From Streptomyces poonensis (GTDB lineage Bacteria > Actinomycetota > Actinomycetes > Streptomycetales > Streptomycetaceae): 64,000 bases of DNA. This document shows positions 47,909 through 58,100 of the stretch, in pieces. The translations under genes and the position numbers were made by a program. The stretch covers positions 62,001 to 126,000 of the forward strand of contig NZ_BMVW01000001.1 in the NCBI RefSeq assembly GCF_014650915.1, given 5' to 3'. How positions within the stretch are numbered: the first letter of the stretch is position 1; every line of letters begins with the position of its first letter. Under the pieces are notes generated by a model that ran no database searches, was not told where the DNA came from, and saw nothing but the letters and a program-made list of their open reading frames with translations.

Positions 47909-49753
47909 GTGACGATGGATTCCCAGACCTCACAGTCATCCCAGGCACCACAGTCACCCCACACGTTCCAGGTCGACCTGCGCGGTCTGGTGGACCTGCT
48001 CTCCCATCACCTCTACTCCAGTCCCAAGGTCTACCTGCGCGAACTGCTCCAGAACGCCGTGGACGCGATCACCGCCCGGCGCGCGGAGCAGCCCGGCGCG
48101 CCCGCCACCGTACGGCTGTACGCGGAGGACGGCGCGCTGCGCGTGGAGGACTCCGGCATCGGGCTCACCGAGGCGGACGTCCACAGCCTGCTCGCCACCA
48201 TCGGCCGCAGCTCCAAGCGGGCCGACGGGCTGGAGTCGGCGCGCTCGGAGTTCCTGGGGCAGTTCGGCATCGGGTTGCTGGCGTGTTTCGTGGTCGCCGA
48301 GCGCATCCGGGTCGTCAGCCGCAGCGCCCGTACGCCCGACGCGCCGCCCGTGGAGTGGACGGCGAGCGACGACGGTTCGTACACCGTGCGCACGCTCGGC
48401 CAGGACGCCCGTACGGAGCCGGGTACGACCGTGCATCTGGTGGCGCGGCCCGGGGCGGCCGACTGGCTCGCGCGCGGGCGGGTCCTCGCGCTGGCGCGGG
48501 ACTTCGGCTCACTGCTGCCGTACGACGTGCGCGTGGGCGAGGAGGCGGTCACCGCTCTGCCGGCGCCCTGGGACCGCGCCCATCCCTCGCCCACCGCGCG
48601 GCGGGTGGCCCTCGCGCGGCACTGTCACGACCTGTTCGGCTTCACCCCACTGGACTCGATCGACCTGGACGTGCCGCTCGCCGGGGTCCGGGGCGTGGCC
48701 TATGTGCTGCCGTCCGCGGTGAGCCCCGCCCAGCGCGCGGGCCACCGGGTGCACCTGAAGGGGATGCTGCTCACCGAGCGGGCCGAGCAGCTGCTGCCGG
48801 ACTGGGCGTTCTTCGTGCGCTGCGTCCTCGACACCGACAGCCTGCGGCCCACCGCCTCGCGCGAGTCGCTGTACGAGGACGAGACCCTGGTGGCCGTACG
48901 GGAAGCCCTCGGCGAGCGGATCCGGTCCTGGCTGACCGGGCTCGCGGCGGGCGATCCGGAGCGGCTCGCGGCGTTCCTGTCGGTGCACCACCTGGGCGTG
49001 AAGTCGCTGGCGCGGCACGACGCGGAGATGCTGCGCACGATGCTGCCGTGGCTGCCCTTCGAGACGACGGACGGGCGGCTGTCCCTGGAGGAGTTCGCGC
49101 AGCGGCACCCGATGGTGCACTTCACGCGGACCGTCGAGGAGTACCGGCAGGTCGCGCCCATCGCGTCCGCGCAGGGCGTCGGCGTGATCAACGGCGGTTA
49201 CACGTACGACAGCGAGCTGGTCGAGGCGCTGCCGTCGGTGCGTCCGGGGACGGTGGTCGCCGAGCTGGACGCCGACACGGTGACCGCGCACCTGGACGCC
49301 GTGGACCCGGCGGAGGAGCTGGCGCTGACGGGTTTCCTGTCCGCCGCGCGGGCCGCGCTCGACCCGCTGGGCTGCGACGTCGTCCTGCGGGCCTTCCATC
49401 CGCTCTCGGTGCCCGCGCTGCATCTGGACGACCGGGCGGCCCGGCACGAGCAGGCACGCGCCGAGGCGGAGGAGCAGGCCGACGACCTGTGGGCGGGCAT
49501 CCTCGGTTCGCTGCGGGGCAGCGCCCCCCGCGCGCGGCTGGTGCTCAACCACCTCAACCCGCTGATCCGCAGGATCGGTTCCCTCAAGGATCCGGAGCTG
49601 ATCGGCACCGCCACGGAGTCCCTGTACGGACAGGCCCTGCTGATGGCGCAGCGCCCGCTGCGGCCCGCGGACTCCGCGCTGCTGAACCGGGCGTTCATCG
49701 GCCTCCTGGAATGGGCCACCCACACCGAGTCCGGGGAGGACGGCCGCCGATGA
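47909..49753 (+). CDS. Divergent Hsp90-family (GHKL ATPase) protein
   Basis: 614 residues from GTG 47909 (ATG 47915 is two codons in). The N-terminal GHKL ATPase is intact: YLRELLQNAVDAI (Glu45, Asn49), EDSGIGLT (Asp81, Gly83, Gly85), GQFGIGLLACF (117-127), GTTVHL. Hsp90 middle-domain signature TASRES (Arg318 equivalent to the gamma-phosphate-sensing Arg) is present. The region after about 420 does not read like HtpG's C-terminal dimer domain. Its stop overlaps the next gene (ATGA), implying joint function with the TPR protein. Client unknown. Confidence 0.88.
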   Translation: MTMDSQTSQSSQAPQSPHTFQVDLRGLVDLLSHHLYSSPKVYLRELLQNAVDAITARRAEQPGAPATVRLYAEDGALRVEDSGIGLTEADVHSLLATIGRSSKRADGLESARSEFLGQFGIGLLACFVVAERIRVVSRSARTPDAPPVEWTASDDGSYTVRTLGQDARTEPGTTVHLVARPGAADWLARGRVLALARDFGSLLPYDVRVGEEAVTALPAPWDRAHPSPTARRVALARHCHDLFGFTPLDSIDLDVPLAGVRGVAYVLPSAVSPAQRAGHRVHLKGMLLTERAEQLLPDWAFFVRCVLDTDSLRPTASRESLYEDETLVAVREALGERIRSWLTGLAAGDPERLAAFLSVHHLGVKSLARHDAEMLRTMLPWLPFETTDGRLSLEEFAQRHPMVHFTRTVEEYRQVAPIASAQGVGVINGGYTYDSELVEALPSVRPGTVVAELDADTVTAHLDAVDPAEELALTGFLSAARAALDPLGCDVVLRAFHPLSVPALHLDDRAARHEQARAEAEEQADDLWAGILGSLRGSAPRARLVLNHLNPLIRRIGSLKDPELIGTATESLYGQALLMAQRPLRPADSALLNRAFIGLLEWATHTESGEDGRR

Positions 49754-52700
49754 GCGGGATCAGCGAGATGGGCGGTATCGCCGACTTCGACGAGCTGCGC
49801 GGGGCGATGGCGGAGAACTACGAGCAGCCGGAGGGCCCGGCCCGTAACGCGCGCGCGGAGCACCTGCTCGCCCAGGCCGAGAAGCTGGGCATTCCGCTCG
49901 CCGTGATAGAGGCGCTCGGGCACCAGCTGAAGGTCTACAACTACAGCTCCGAGAAGGACAAGATGTTCGTCCCCTTCGCGCGTCTGCTGCGCATGTGGGA
50001 CGAGCGCCCCGAGGACTTCGACGAGTACGAGACCCACTCCCTGCACTGGGTCTTCAAGTGGATGTCGGCCGGCATGCTGAACCAGCCGCACATCCCGCTC
50101 GCCTCGATCGAGAAGTGGCTCGGCGAGATGGAGCGCCGCTACCGGCTCGCCGGGCACTCCGAACGGGCCGTGCGCAGCGCCGAGTTCAGCGTGGCCGCGC
50201 ACATCGGCGACATCGGGCGGGCCGAGCGGGCGTACGCCGCGTGGCTGGCGGCCGACCGGGACAGCATGGCCGACTGCCACGCCTGCGAGCTGCACGGGCA
50301 GGGCTGGTGGCAGGTGCGGCGCGGCGACGACGCCGAGGCGCTGCGGCTGTGGGCGCCGGTGCTGGAGGGCGAGTACACGTGCGCCCACGAGCCGCACACG
50401 GTGCTGGCGTCCTCCCTGCTGCCGCTGCTGCGCCTGGGCCGCCCGGACGAGGCCCGCGCCCACCATCTGCGCGGCTTCCGGCTCGTGCGGGCCATGGAGA
50501 GCATGCGCAGCGCCTACGCGGACCACCTGGAGTTCTGCGCGCTGACCGGCAACGAGGCTCGCGGGCTGGAGCTGCTCGCCCAGCGCCCCACGTACTTCAC
50601 CGACGGCGGGGACCCCCGCAGCAAGCTGAACTTCATGGCCGTGGTGGCCCTCCTGATGGACCGCCTGGTGGAGCTCGGGCTGGGCGGGCAGACGGTGCCC
50701 GGCCCTCCCGGCCGCGCCTGGACGGCACGGGAACTGGCCGACCACGCGCGCGAGGAGGCGCGGAGGCTGGCCGCGCGCTTCGACGAGCGCAACGGCACGT
50801 CGTACGTGGGCGCGCGCGCCGAGGAGCGCATGGCCCGGCGGCCGCTGGTGGACCGGCTGCCGCTCGGTGTGCGCTCGTCCGCGCGGGTGCCGGTCCCGGC
50901 GCCGAGGCCGCCGGCGCCCGTGGAGTCCACGGGATCCACGGCACCGGATGCCGCCCCGGATCTGCCCGCGCTGCTCTCCGAGGCACGGCAGCTCTCCGGG
51001 GTGCTCCACCCGGACGCCGTCGAGGCCTGGGCCGCGGTGGCACGGGCCGCGCGGGCCGAGGGCGCGGACCTGGCCGCGTACGACCGCGCGGAGATCGCCG
51101 ACCACGAGGCGATGGGCCGCGGCCCCGAGGGGCTCGCCCTCTTCGCGCGCGCGGCCGAGCTGTACGAGGAGGCCGGCGATCCGGGGGAGGCGCTGGCGGC
51201 ACGCGCGCGCGGGGCGTCCGTCCGGGCCTTCACGGGTGACACCGGGGCGGCCCTGGAGCTGATCTCCGAGCCCTACGAGCGGATCCTCGCGCTGTTCGCC
51301 GGGGACGGCACGGGCGTACGGCAGACGGCGTCCGTGCTGATGGCCCGGGCGCGCATCCTGATGCAGCGGCTGGACGACGCCGGGGAGGACGGGGCGGCCG
51401 ACGGCGAGGGCGCCGTAGCCGCCGCCGAGGAGGCCGTGCGAGAGCTGCTGGCCCTCGCCGAGCCGCACACCGCCGACGTACGGCTGGCCTCGCGGGTCGC
51501 CGAGGCGCGGGGCATGCTCGGGGAGCTGGCCGCGCGCACCGGGGACGTGGCGGCCGCGGCGGAGCTGATCGCCGAGTCCGTGCGGACGTACCTGGCGGCC
51601 GGGCTGCCCTGGTTCGCGGTGGAGCAGGAGGCGCGGCTCACCCGGGCCGCACGGCACCTCGGGGACCTGGAGACCGCCGAGCGTGCGGCCCGGGACGCGC
51701 TGGAGCACGGCGGGCCGTTCCTGGAACCGGCGGGCCACGCCCAGCTCCACCTCCAGCTGGCCGAGGTGCTCGGCGTCACCGGGCGGTTCGGGCCGGCGGC
51801 GGAGCACGCCCTGGAGGCCGCGCACTGGGCCGACGAGGCGGGCGAGGGAGCGGCCCTGGGCGCGTGGGCGCGGCACCAGCTCGGTGGCTTCCTGCTGCGG
51901 CAGGGGCGGTGGGCCGAGGCCGCGGAGGTGCTGGAGTCGGCGCTGCCCGACCTGACCGCGGTGACGCACGGCGACGGGACGATCGTGCAGACGCAGTGGT
52001 GGCTCGGCGAGTGCCTGACCGAGCTCGGGGAGCACAGGGAGGCCGCCGAGCGGTGGCTGCGGGCCGCCGACATCGCCCGGCACTGGCCCGAGCAGCGCGA
52101 CCACGCCATGCTCGCCCACCTCGCCGCGGAGGCCCTCGGCAACGCGGAACTGCCCGCCGAGGCCGACCGCGCCTACACACGCGCGGGCGACCTGTGGCGC
52201 GACCTCGGCAACGTCCCCGGCCTGGTGCGCACCCTGCGTGCGCGGGCGTGGCTCGCGGCGCAGGGCGAGGGCGGCCTCGACCGGGCGCGGGAGCTGATGG
52301 CGGAGGCGGTACGGGAGTGCGAGGCCGCCCTGCGGGCCGTGGACGAGCCGGAGACCGTGGCATCCGAGGAGGGCGCGGAGCCCGGGGAGGCCGAGAGCAT
52401 GCGGCAGCAGCTGCTCGCCGAGCTCGGCCAGTCGCACCGCCAGTTCGGCGACCTGGTCGCCCGCTCACTGCCGGACGACGCGGCCCCCGCCGAGGTCCGG
52501 CCGGTGTTCGAGGAGGCCCTGGCCCACATGGCGCGGGCGATCGACGCGTACGGCTCCCTCGGCGAGGTCGCCCGCGACCCGCGCACCGGAGCCGAGCTCG
52601 CGGCCGGCCGGCTGGAGGCGGACCTGCGCCGGCCCGCCGAGGCGTCGGCACGCGCGCGTGCGGTGCTGTCCGCGTACGGGGACCGCGACGACGCCGTCGC

Positions 52701-52764
52701 GCAGGCCCGGCGGGCGGAGGCCGAGCGGCTGCTGAAGCTGATGGAGGGGCAGGCGGAGGCATGA
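49750..52764 (+). CDS. Large TPR-repeat protein coupled to the Hsp90-like ATPase
   Basis: 1004 residues. The first ~330 residues form a helical region with Trp-rich patches (HSLHWVFKWMSAGMLNQPHI, CHACELHGQGWWQVRRGDD), apparently TPR-like already. A Pro-rich hinge follows ([16 protein letters not shown], about 378-397), then a long run of TPR-like helix pairs to the end (ALFARAAELYEEAGDPGEAL, AEVLGVTGRFGPAAEHALEA, LGECLTELGEHREAAERWLR, DRAYTRAGDLWRDLGNVPGL). No enzymatic motif, signal peptide or membrane helix. Translation is coupled to the upstream Hsp90-like gene. Likely a co-chaperone, adaptor or client-recognition scaffold (inference). Confidence 0.85.
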   Translation: MSGISEMGGIADFDELRGAMAENYEQPEGPARNARAEHLLAQAEKLGIPLAVIEALGHQLKVYNYSSEKDKMFVPFARLLRMWDERPEDFDEYETHSLHWVFKWMSAGMLNQPHIPLASIEKWLGEMERRYRLAGHSERAVRSAEFSVAAHIGDIGRAERAYAAWLAADRDSMADCHACELHGQGWWQVRRGDDAEALRLWAPVLEGEYTCAHEPHTVLASSLLPLLRLGRPDEARAHHLRGFRLVRAMESMRSAYADHLEFCALTGNEARGLELLAQRPTYFTDGGDPRSKLNFMAVVALLMDRLVELGLGGQTVPGPPGRAWTARELADHAREEARRLAARFDERNGTSYVGARAEERMARRPLVDRLPLGVRSSARVPVPAPRPPAPVESTGSTAPDAAPDLPALLSEARQLSGVLHPDAVEAWAAVARAARAEGADLAAYDRAEIADHEAMGRGPEGLALFARAAELYEEAGDPGEALAARARGASVRAFTGDTGAALELISEPYERILALFAGDGTGVRQTASVLMARARILMQRLDDAGEDGAADGEGAVAAAEEAVRELLALAEPHTADVRLASRVAEARGMLGELAARTGDVAAAAELIAESVRTYLAAGLPWFAVEQEARLTRAARHLGDLETAERAARDALEHGGPFLEPAGHAQLHLQLAEVLGVTGRFGPAAEHALEAAHWADEAGEGAALGAWARHQLGGFLLRQGRWAEAAEVLESALPDLTAVTHGDGTIVQTQWWLGECLTELGEHREAAERWLRAADIARHWPEQRDHAMLAHLAAEALGNAELPAEADRAYTRAGDLWRDLGNVPGLVRTLRARAWLAAQGEGGLDRARELMAEAVRECEAALRAVDEPETVASEEGAEPGEAESMRQQLLAELGQSHRQFGDLVARSLPDDAAPAEVRPVFEEALAHMARAIDAYGSLGEVARDPRTGAELAAGRLEADLRRPAEASARARAVLSAYGDRDDAVAQARRAEAERLLKLMEGQAEA

Positions 52765-52809
52765 CCTGCCGCTGGGGGTGCCCGTCTCTCGAACGAGCGC
52801 CCCCGGCGG

Positions 52810-54558
52810 CTACTCCACCCCGATCAGCAGCAACGCTCCCTGCCGCCCGCCCCGGTACACCACCGTGTCCACCGCAAGGTACGACTCCCGCACCCGGGCC
52901 TCCAGACGGTCCGCCACCGTCTCCGGCACCCCGTCGCCCAGAACCAGGGTGACCATCTCGCCGCCGGCGGCGAGCATGCGGTCGAGAACCGTCTCGGCGG
53001 TGGCCGTGACGTCGGAGCCGATGACGGCAACGTCGTCGTCGATCAGCCCCAGCACGTCACCGGCCTGGCAGATGCCCACCGACGTCCAGGACTGGCGCTC
53101 GGCGACGACGACCTCCGCGTGGCGGGTGGCGCCCGCGGCGGACGTCATGGCGACGACGTCCTCGTCGAAGCGGCGGCCCGGCTCGTGGACGGCGAGCGCG
53201 GCGATGCCCTGCACCGCCGAACGGGTCGGGATGAGCGCGACGCGCACGCCCTCCGCGCGCACCTGCTCCGCGGCGGCGGCCGCCGTGTGCCGCAGCTCCG
53301 CGTCGTTCGGCAGGATCACCACCTCGCGCGCGTGGGCACGCCGTACGGCCTCGACGAGTTCCCCGCTCGCGGGGGGCTCCCCCGGGCGGGCCGGCACCGC
53401 GGTGGCCCCGGCCTCCGCGTACAGCGCGGCCAGCCCCTCCCCCGGCACGACCGCCACGACCGCCCGAGCGGCCCGCTCCCGCGGCGCCCGTGCGGCGCCC
53501 GCCACATGCGCGTCCCCGGCCGCGAAGTGCGTGATCGCGATGCGGTACGGGCGCCCGGCCTCCACGCCCGCCTCCACGGCGGCCCCGGCGTCGTCGACGT
53601 GCACGTGGACGTTCCACAGCCCGTCCCCGCCGACCACGACCAGCGAGTCGCCCAGCGCGTCGAGCCGCTCCCGCAGCCGGGCCACGGCCGTGTCGTCCGC
53701 CTCCAGCAGGTAGATCACCTCGTAGGCGGGACCGCCCCCCTGGGGGCCGCCGTCCTCGCACATCTCATGCCGCGGCTCCGCCACGGCTCCCGCCGCCACC
53801 ACGCGCGCGTGAGCGTCGGTGTCCACGGGTCCCGGGCCGGACGAGGTCACCGGCCTCGGCACCTCCCCGGTGAACGTCTGCACCAGCGCCGCCAGGACCG
53901 CCACCAGTCCCCGTCCCCCCGCGTCGACGACGCCCGCGCGCTCCAGCACGGACAGCTGCCCAGGGGTGGCCGCGAGCGCCGCCCGTGCCCCCTCGTAGGC
54001 CGCCCGCGCGACCGCCCCGCAGCCGTCCTCGGCCCCGTTCGCCGCCTCCGCGGCGTCGGCCGCGGCGGAGGCCACCGTGAGGACCGTGCCCTCCACGGGG
54101 TGGGCGACCGCCTCGCGCGCGGAGTCGGCCGCCTGACGGAGGGCCGTCCGCAGGGCGGGGCCGTCGATGTGAGGGTTCTCACCGTCGGCCGTCAGCACCT
54201 GCGCCATGCCGCGCAGCAGCTGCGCCAGGATCGTTCCGGAGTTGCCCCGGGCCCCGATCAGCGCGCCGTGCGCCATGGCCCGTACGGCCTCGGCGAGCGT
54301 GGGCTGCGTCACATCCGGGCCGGTCGTGCCGTCCGGCACTCCCCCGCCCGCGGTCCCGTGCCCCGCGAACACCGCCTCGACCGCCGCGACGGCCGACTCC
54401 ACGGTCAGGTAGAGGTTCGTCCCGGTGTCCCCGTCGGCCACCGGATAGACGTTGATCGCGTCGATCTCCTCGCGGGCCCGCCCCAGCGCCTCCAGCGCGA
54501 GCCCGCACCAGGTGCGCACCGCGAGAGCATCGAGGAATGTCTGCGGCACCTGCGGCAC
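52810..54558 (-). CDS. DAK2/DegV-domain protein, FakA-like (YloV family)
   Basis: 582 residues from GTG 54558 with aaggagg upstream. N-terminal DhaL-type kinase domain: NVYPVADGDTGTNLYLT (metal-binding Asps) and GARGNSGTILAQLLRG; middle Cys-poor region; C-terminal half as in FakA (VIYLLEADDTAVARLRERLD, LPNDAELRHTAAAAAEQV). In Firmicutes FakA phosphorylates fatty acids bound by FakB. No FakB or Asp23 partner is adjacent here, so the substrate is open. Divergent from rpmB; synteny rpmB-yloV-recG is kept apart from the Hsp90/TPR insertion. Confidence 0.9.
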   Translation of the reverse strand: MPQVPQTFLDALAVRTWCGLALEALGRAREEIDAINVYPVADGDTGTNLYLTVESAVAAVEAVFAGHGTAGGGVPDGTTGPDVTQPTLAEAVRAMAHGALIGARGNSGTILAQLLRGMAQVLTADGENPHIDGPALRTALRQAADSAREAVAHPVEGTVLTVASAAADAAEAANGAEDGCGAVARAAYEGARAALAATPGQLSVLERAGVVDAGGRGLVAVLAALVQTFTGEVPRPVTSSGPGPVDTDAHARVVAAGAVAEPRHEMCEDGGPQGGGPAYEVIYLLEADDTAVARLRERLDALGDSLVVVGGDGLWNVHVHVDDAGAAVEAGVEAGRPYRIAITHFAAGDAHVAGAARAPRERAARAVVAVVPGEGLAALYAEAGATAVPARPGEPPASGELVEAVRRAHAREVVILPNDAELRHTAAAAAEQVRAEGVRVALIPTRSAVQGIAALAVHEPGRRFDEDVVAMTSAAGATRHAEVVVAERQSWTSVGICQAGDVLGLIDDDVAVIGSDVTATAETVLDRMLAAGGEMVTLVLGDGVPETVADRLEARVRESYLAVDTVVYRGGRQGALLLIGVE

Positions 54559-54718
54559 CTGCGCCTCCTTGAGCTGCTGGACTGGACGCAGCGTAGACCC
54601 CTGTCAGGTGTCCGCCGGAAGAGGGCCGAAACAAAATGTGGAAGACACGGTGCGGACCGGGGCCGGGGAACGGGGCCGCGGGCGGCCGCCCGGTTCACCG
54701 TGGTAGTTTCGTTGTGCG

Positions 54719-54742
54719 GGAGCAGCCGTTGTATGCTGCTCC
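54719..54742 (+). promoter_or_regulatory. Promoter/inverted repeat upstream of rpmB
   Basis: ggagcagc (54719-54726) and gctgctcc (54735-54742), 8-base arms around an 8-base centre that contains part of a -10-like tatgct (54732-54737). Lies ~125 bases before rpmB in the 309-base divergent spacer 54559-54867; nothing else gene-like is seen in that spacer. An operator over the promoter, or an initial-transcript hairpin. Confidence 0.4.
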
Positions 54743-54867
54743 GGTTGCCCGATCCGATCGGGCCGTTCCCCTGGCAACGCCACTCAGATCCGATCCCTCA
54801 GATCTAGATCTCGATCCCGGCATGCCGGGATTAACCGTAAGTGCATCTGAAGTCTTTGGAGTGACCC

Positions 54868-55053
54868 GTGGCTGCCAACTGCGACGTCTGCGGCAAGGGG
54901 CCGGGCTTCGGCAACAACATCTCGCACTCGCACCGCCGTACGTCCCGTCGCTGGAACCCGAACATCCAGCGTGTGCGTACCGTGGTCGGCGGGACGCCGA
55001 AGCGCGTGAACGCCTGCACCTCGTGCATCAAGGCCGGCAAGGTCTCGCGCTGA
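54868..55053 (+). CDS. rpmB: 50S ribosomal protein L28 (zinc-binding form)
   Basis: 61 residues from GTG 54868 (ttggag upstream). Starts (M)[20 protein letters not shown] and ends [12 protein letters not shown]; the two CxxC pairs make it the zinc-containing C+ form. Streptomycetes usually carry a second, zinc-free copy repressed by Zur elsewhere. Monocistronic, ended by a clear terminator. Confidence 0.97.
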   Translation: MAANCDVCGKGPGFGNNISHSHRRTSRRWNPNIQRVRTVVGGTPKRVNACTSCIKAGKVSR

Positions 55054-55092
55054 CGCACAGCTAAGCGCGCGGCCACGTCGGTTCGCTGCAGG

Positions 55093-55123
55093 GCCGGTCC
55101 ACCTGATGGTGGGCCGGCTTTTT
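55093..55123 (+). terminator. Intrinsic terminator after rpmB
   Basis: gccggtccacc / ggtgggccggc (11 pairs with one G-T), loop tgat, followed by ttttt. A textbook rho-independent terminator, 40 bases after the rpmB stop and just before the SARP promoter region. Confidence 0.92.
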
Positions 55124-55130
55124 GCTGTAC

Positions 55131-55159
55131 CTGACAAGAAGTGCGCACGCCCTGACAAG
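55131..55159 (+). promoter_or_regulatory. Direct repeat CTGACAAG upstream of SARP gene
   Basis: ctgacaag at 55131-55138 and 55152-55159, start-to-start distance 21 bases (two helical turns). SARP proteins bind heptamer-type direct repeats spaced by 11 or about 22 bases beside the -35 region; the second copy ends 8 bases before the ATG. It may serve autoregulation. Confidence 0.45.
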
Positions 55160-55167
55160 CTGGGCTC

Positions 55168-58100
55168 ATGCGCTTCGGCATCCTGGGCCCACTGGAGGTA
55201 CGCACCGACGACGGCACCCCCGTCGACCCCGGAGGTCCCCGCCCCCGCGCCCTGCTCACCCTCCTGCTCCTCGACGCGGGCCGCACGGTCTCCGTGGAGC
55301 ACCTCATCGACGGCCTGTACGGCACCGAGCCGCCCGCCGGAGCCGCCAACGCCCTCCAGTCCCAGATCTCCCGCCTGCGCAGACGCCTGACCCCGCACAC
55401 GGAGATCGAGGCCACGGCGACCGGCTACCGCATCGCCACCCCTCCCGACTCGGTCGACGCTCATCAGTTCGAACAGCTGTCCGCGGCCGGGCACGCCGCT
55501 CTCGCCGCCGGAGACCACCGGCAGGCCGCGGCCGTGCTCCGGGACGCACTCGCCCTCCGGCGCGGTCCGGCCCTCCCCGACCTCCCGGACGCGCGCGCCG
55601 AGCGGGAGCGGCTGGAGGAGCTCGGGCTCACCGCCGTACAGGACCGCATCGACGCGGACCTGGCGCTCGGCGGCGGCGCCGGACTCGTACCGGAGCTGCG
55701 GGCGCTGCTGTCCGGGCACCCGCTGAGCGAGCGGCTGTACGGGCAGCTGATGCGGGCCCTGCACGCGAGCGGGCGGCCCGCCGAAGCGCTCACGGTGTTC
55801 GAGGACGCCCGGCGCAGGCTCGCGGACGAGCTGGGCGCCGATCCGTCGCCCGAGCTGTCCGCGCTGCACCTGGAGCTGCTCCGGGGCAAGGGCCCCGGCC
55901 GGAGCCGCCTGCCGGTCCAGCTCACCCGTTTCGTGGGCCGGGAGGCCGAGCTGGGCCGGATCACCTCGGCGCTCGACGGCTCGCGCCTGGTCACGCTCAC
56001 CGGCCCCGGCGGAGCGGGCAAGACCCGGCTCGCCGTCGAGGCGGCGGGCACCGCGACGACGCACGCCGACGTCTGTTTCGTCGAGCTGGCGCCGGTCACC
56101 GACGGCACCCGGATCCCGTACGCCGTCCTCACCGCGCTCGGCGTGCGCGAGGGTTTCCGCAGCCCGGCCGCCGACGGCACCGAACGGCTGCTGGCCGCTT
56201 TGGAGGACCGCGAACTCCTCCTCGTCCTCGACAACTGCGAGCACGTCGTCGAGGACGCCGCCCGCACCACCGCGCTGCTCCTCGGGGCCTGCCCCGGGGT
56301 GCGCGTCCTCGCCACCAGCCGTGAGTCCCTGGGGATCACCGGCGAGGTCCTGGTCCCGGTGCCGCCGCTCCCGCCGGAGCCCGCGGTCCGGCTCTTCCTG
56401 GACCGGACCCGGGCGGTACGCCCCGGTTTCGCCGGTCACGCGCGCGTGGGCGACATCTGCTCGGCTCTCGACGGGCTGCCCCTCGCCATCGAGCTCGCGG
56501 CGGCCCGGCTGCGCACCCTCACCCCCGACGAGCTGGCCGACCGCCTGGACGACCGGTTCCGCCTCCTCTCCCGCGGCGACCGCTCCAAGGCGCCCCGCCA
56601 CCGCACCCTGCGTGCCGTCGTGGAGTGGAGCTGGGAGCTGCTGGACGGCGAGGAGCGGAAGCTCGCGGCCCGGCTGACGGTCTTCCCGGGCGGGGCCACC
56701 CTGGAGGCGGTCGAGGCGGTGTGCGCGACCCCGTACCCGGAGGACCTGTTGGCCTCACTGGTGGAGAAGTCCTTCTTGGAGGTGTCCGAGGGCCGCTACC
56801 GCATGCTGGAGACCATCCGGGCGTTCGCCGCCGGGCAGCGCGCGGACGACGACCGGCTGCGGGACGCCCACGCCGGGTACTTCCTCCGGCTGGCCGAGCA
56901 AGCGGAACCGTACCTGCGGGGCGGCGGGCAGCTGCCCTGGCTGGCCCGCCTGGACGCCGAGCGGGACAACCTGGACGCCGCCCTGCGCCACCTCGTCGCC
57001 ACCGCTCCGGGGGACGCCCTGCGGCTGATGGCCGCCCTGTCCTGGTACTGGCGGCTGCGCGCGCCGCACGGTGAGCAGGTGCCCGTGGCGCGTGCCCTGC
57101 TGGCGGCGGTCGGCGGCACTCCGCCCCCGGGGCTGACCGAGGAGTACGCCCTGTGCCTGATGAACACCGTCACGGGCCGCGGTGACGACCCGGGCGAGGC
57201 CGACCGCGTCGCGCGCGGGTCCGCGCTCCTGCAGTCCCTGACCGAACCGCTGCGGCTGCCGTTCACGATGGTCCTGTGGTCGCTGGCGAGCGGCCCGCTG
57301 TACGCGGTGGACGACGAACTGCTCGTCCGCCAGATCGGTGCGGAGCCGTGGAGCCGTGCGCTGCTGGATCTGGGGCACGCCTACCAGGCGCAGTTCACGG
57401 GCGACGCCGTGGCCGCCGAGGCGGCCTTCACGCGCGCGCTGACAGGCTTCCGGGCGACCGGTGACCGCTGGGGCATGGCCAACTGCCTGGATCCGCTGGG
57501 CGGTTTCGCGGGCCGGCGCGGCGCGTACGACCGCGCCCTGGAGCTGCTCGACGAAGGGCTGGCGCACGTCCGGGAGCTGGACGCCCCCGAGGAGACCGCG
57601 GACCTGCTGCGTTCCCGGGCCACCGTGCTGCTGTACCGCGGTGACACCGAGGAAGCGGTGGCGGACTTCACACACGCCGCGGACCTGGCCCGTGCGGCGG
57701 GGGCCCCTGACAAGGTGGCGGCGGCCCGGCGCGGCCTGGGCGACGCGGCCCGGCTGTCCGGCGCCGAAGACACCGCCCACGCGCGCGTGCACTACGAGAG
57801 CGCCCTGGAGGCTTGTGCCGCGAACTGGTTCAGCGTCGGCGAGACGGTCCTGATCCTCATCGGCCTCGGCCGCACGGCGGCGGCCGAGGGCGACCTCGAC
57901 CAGGCCCGGGACTGGTTCGCCCAGGCCCGCGCCCACGCCCTGGAGGTCCCCGACACCCTGGCCCTGGCGGCCGTCGCCGAGGCCCTGGCCTCCGTCGCCC
58001 CGCACCCCGAGCGGGCGGCCGAACTGCTCGGCGCCGCCGAGGGCCTGCGGGGCGCCCCGGCCGGGGGCGACCGCGACGTCGTACGCACAGTGGAGGACGT

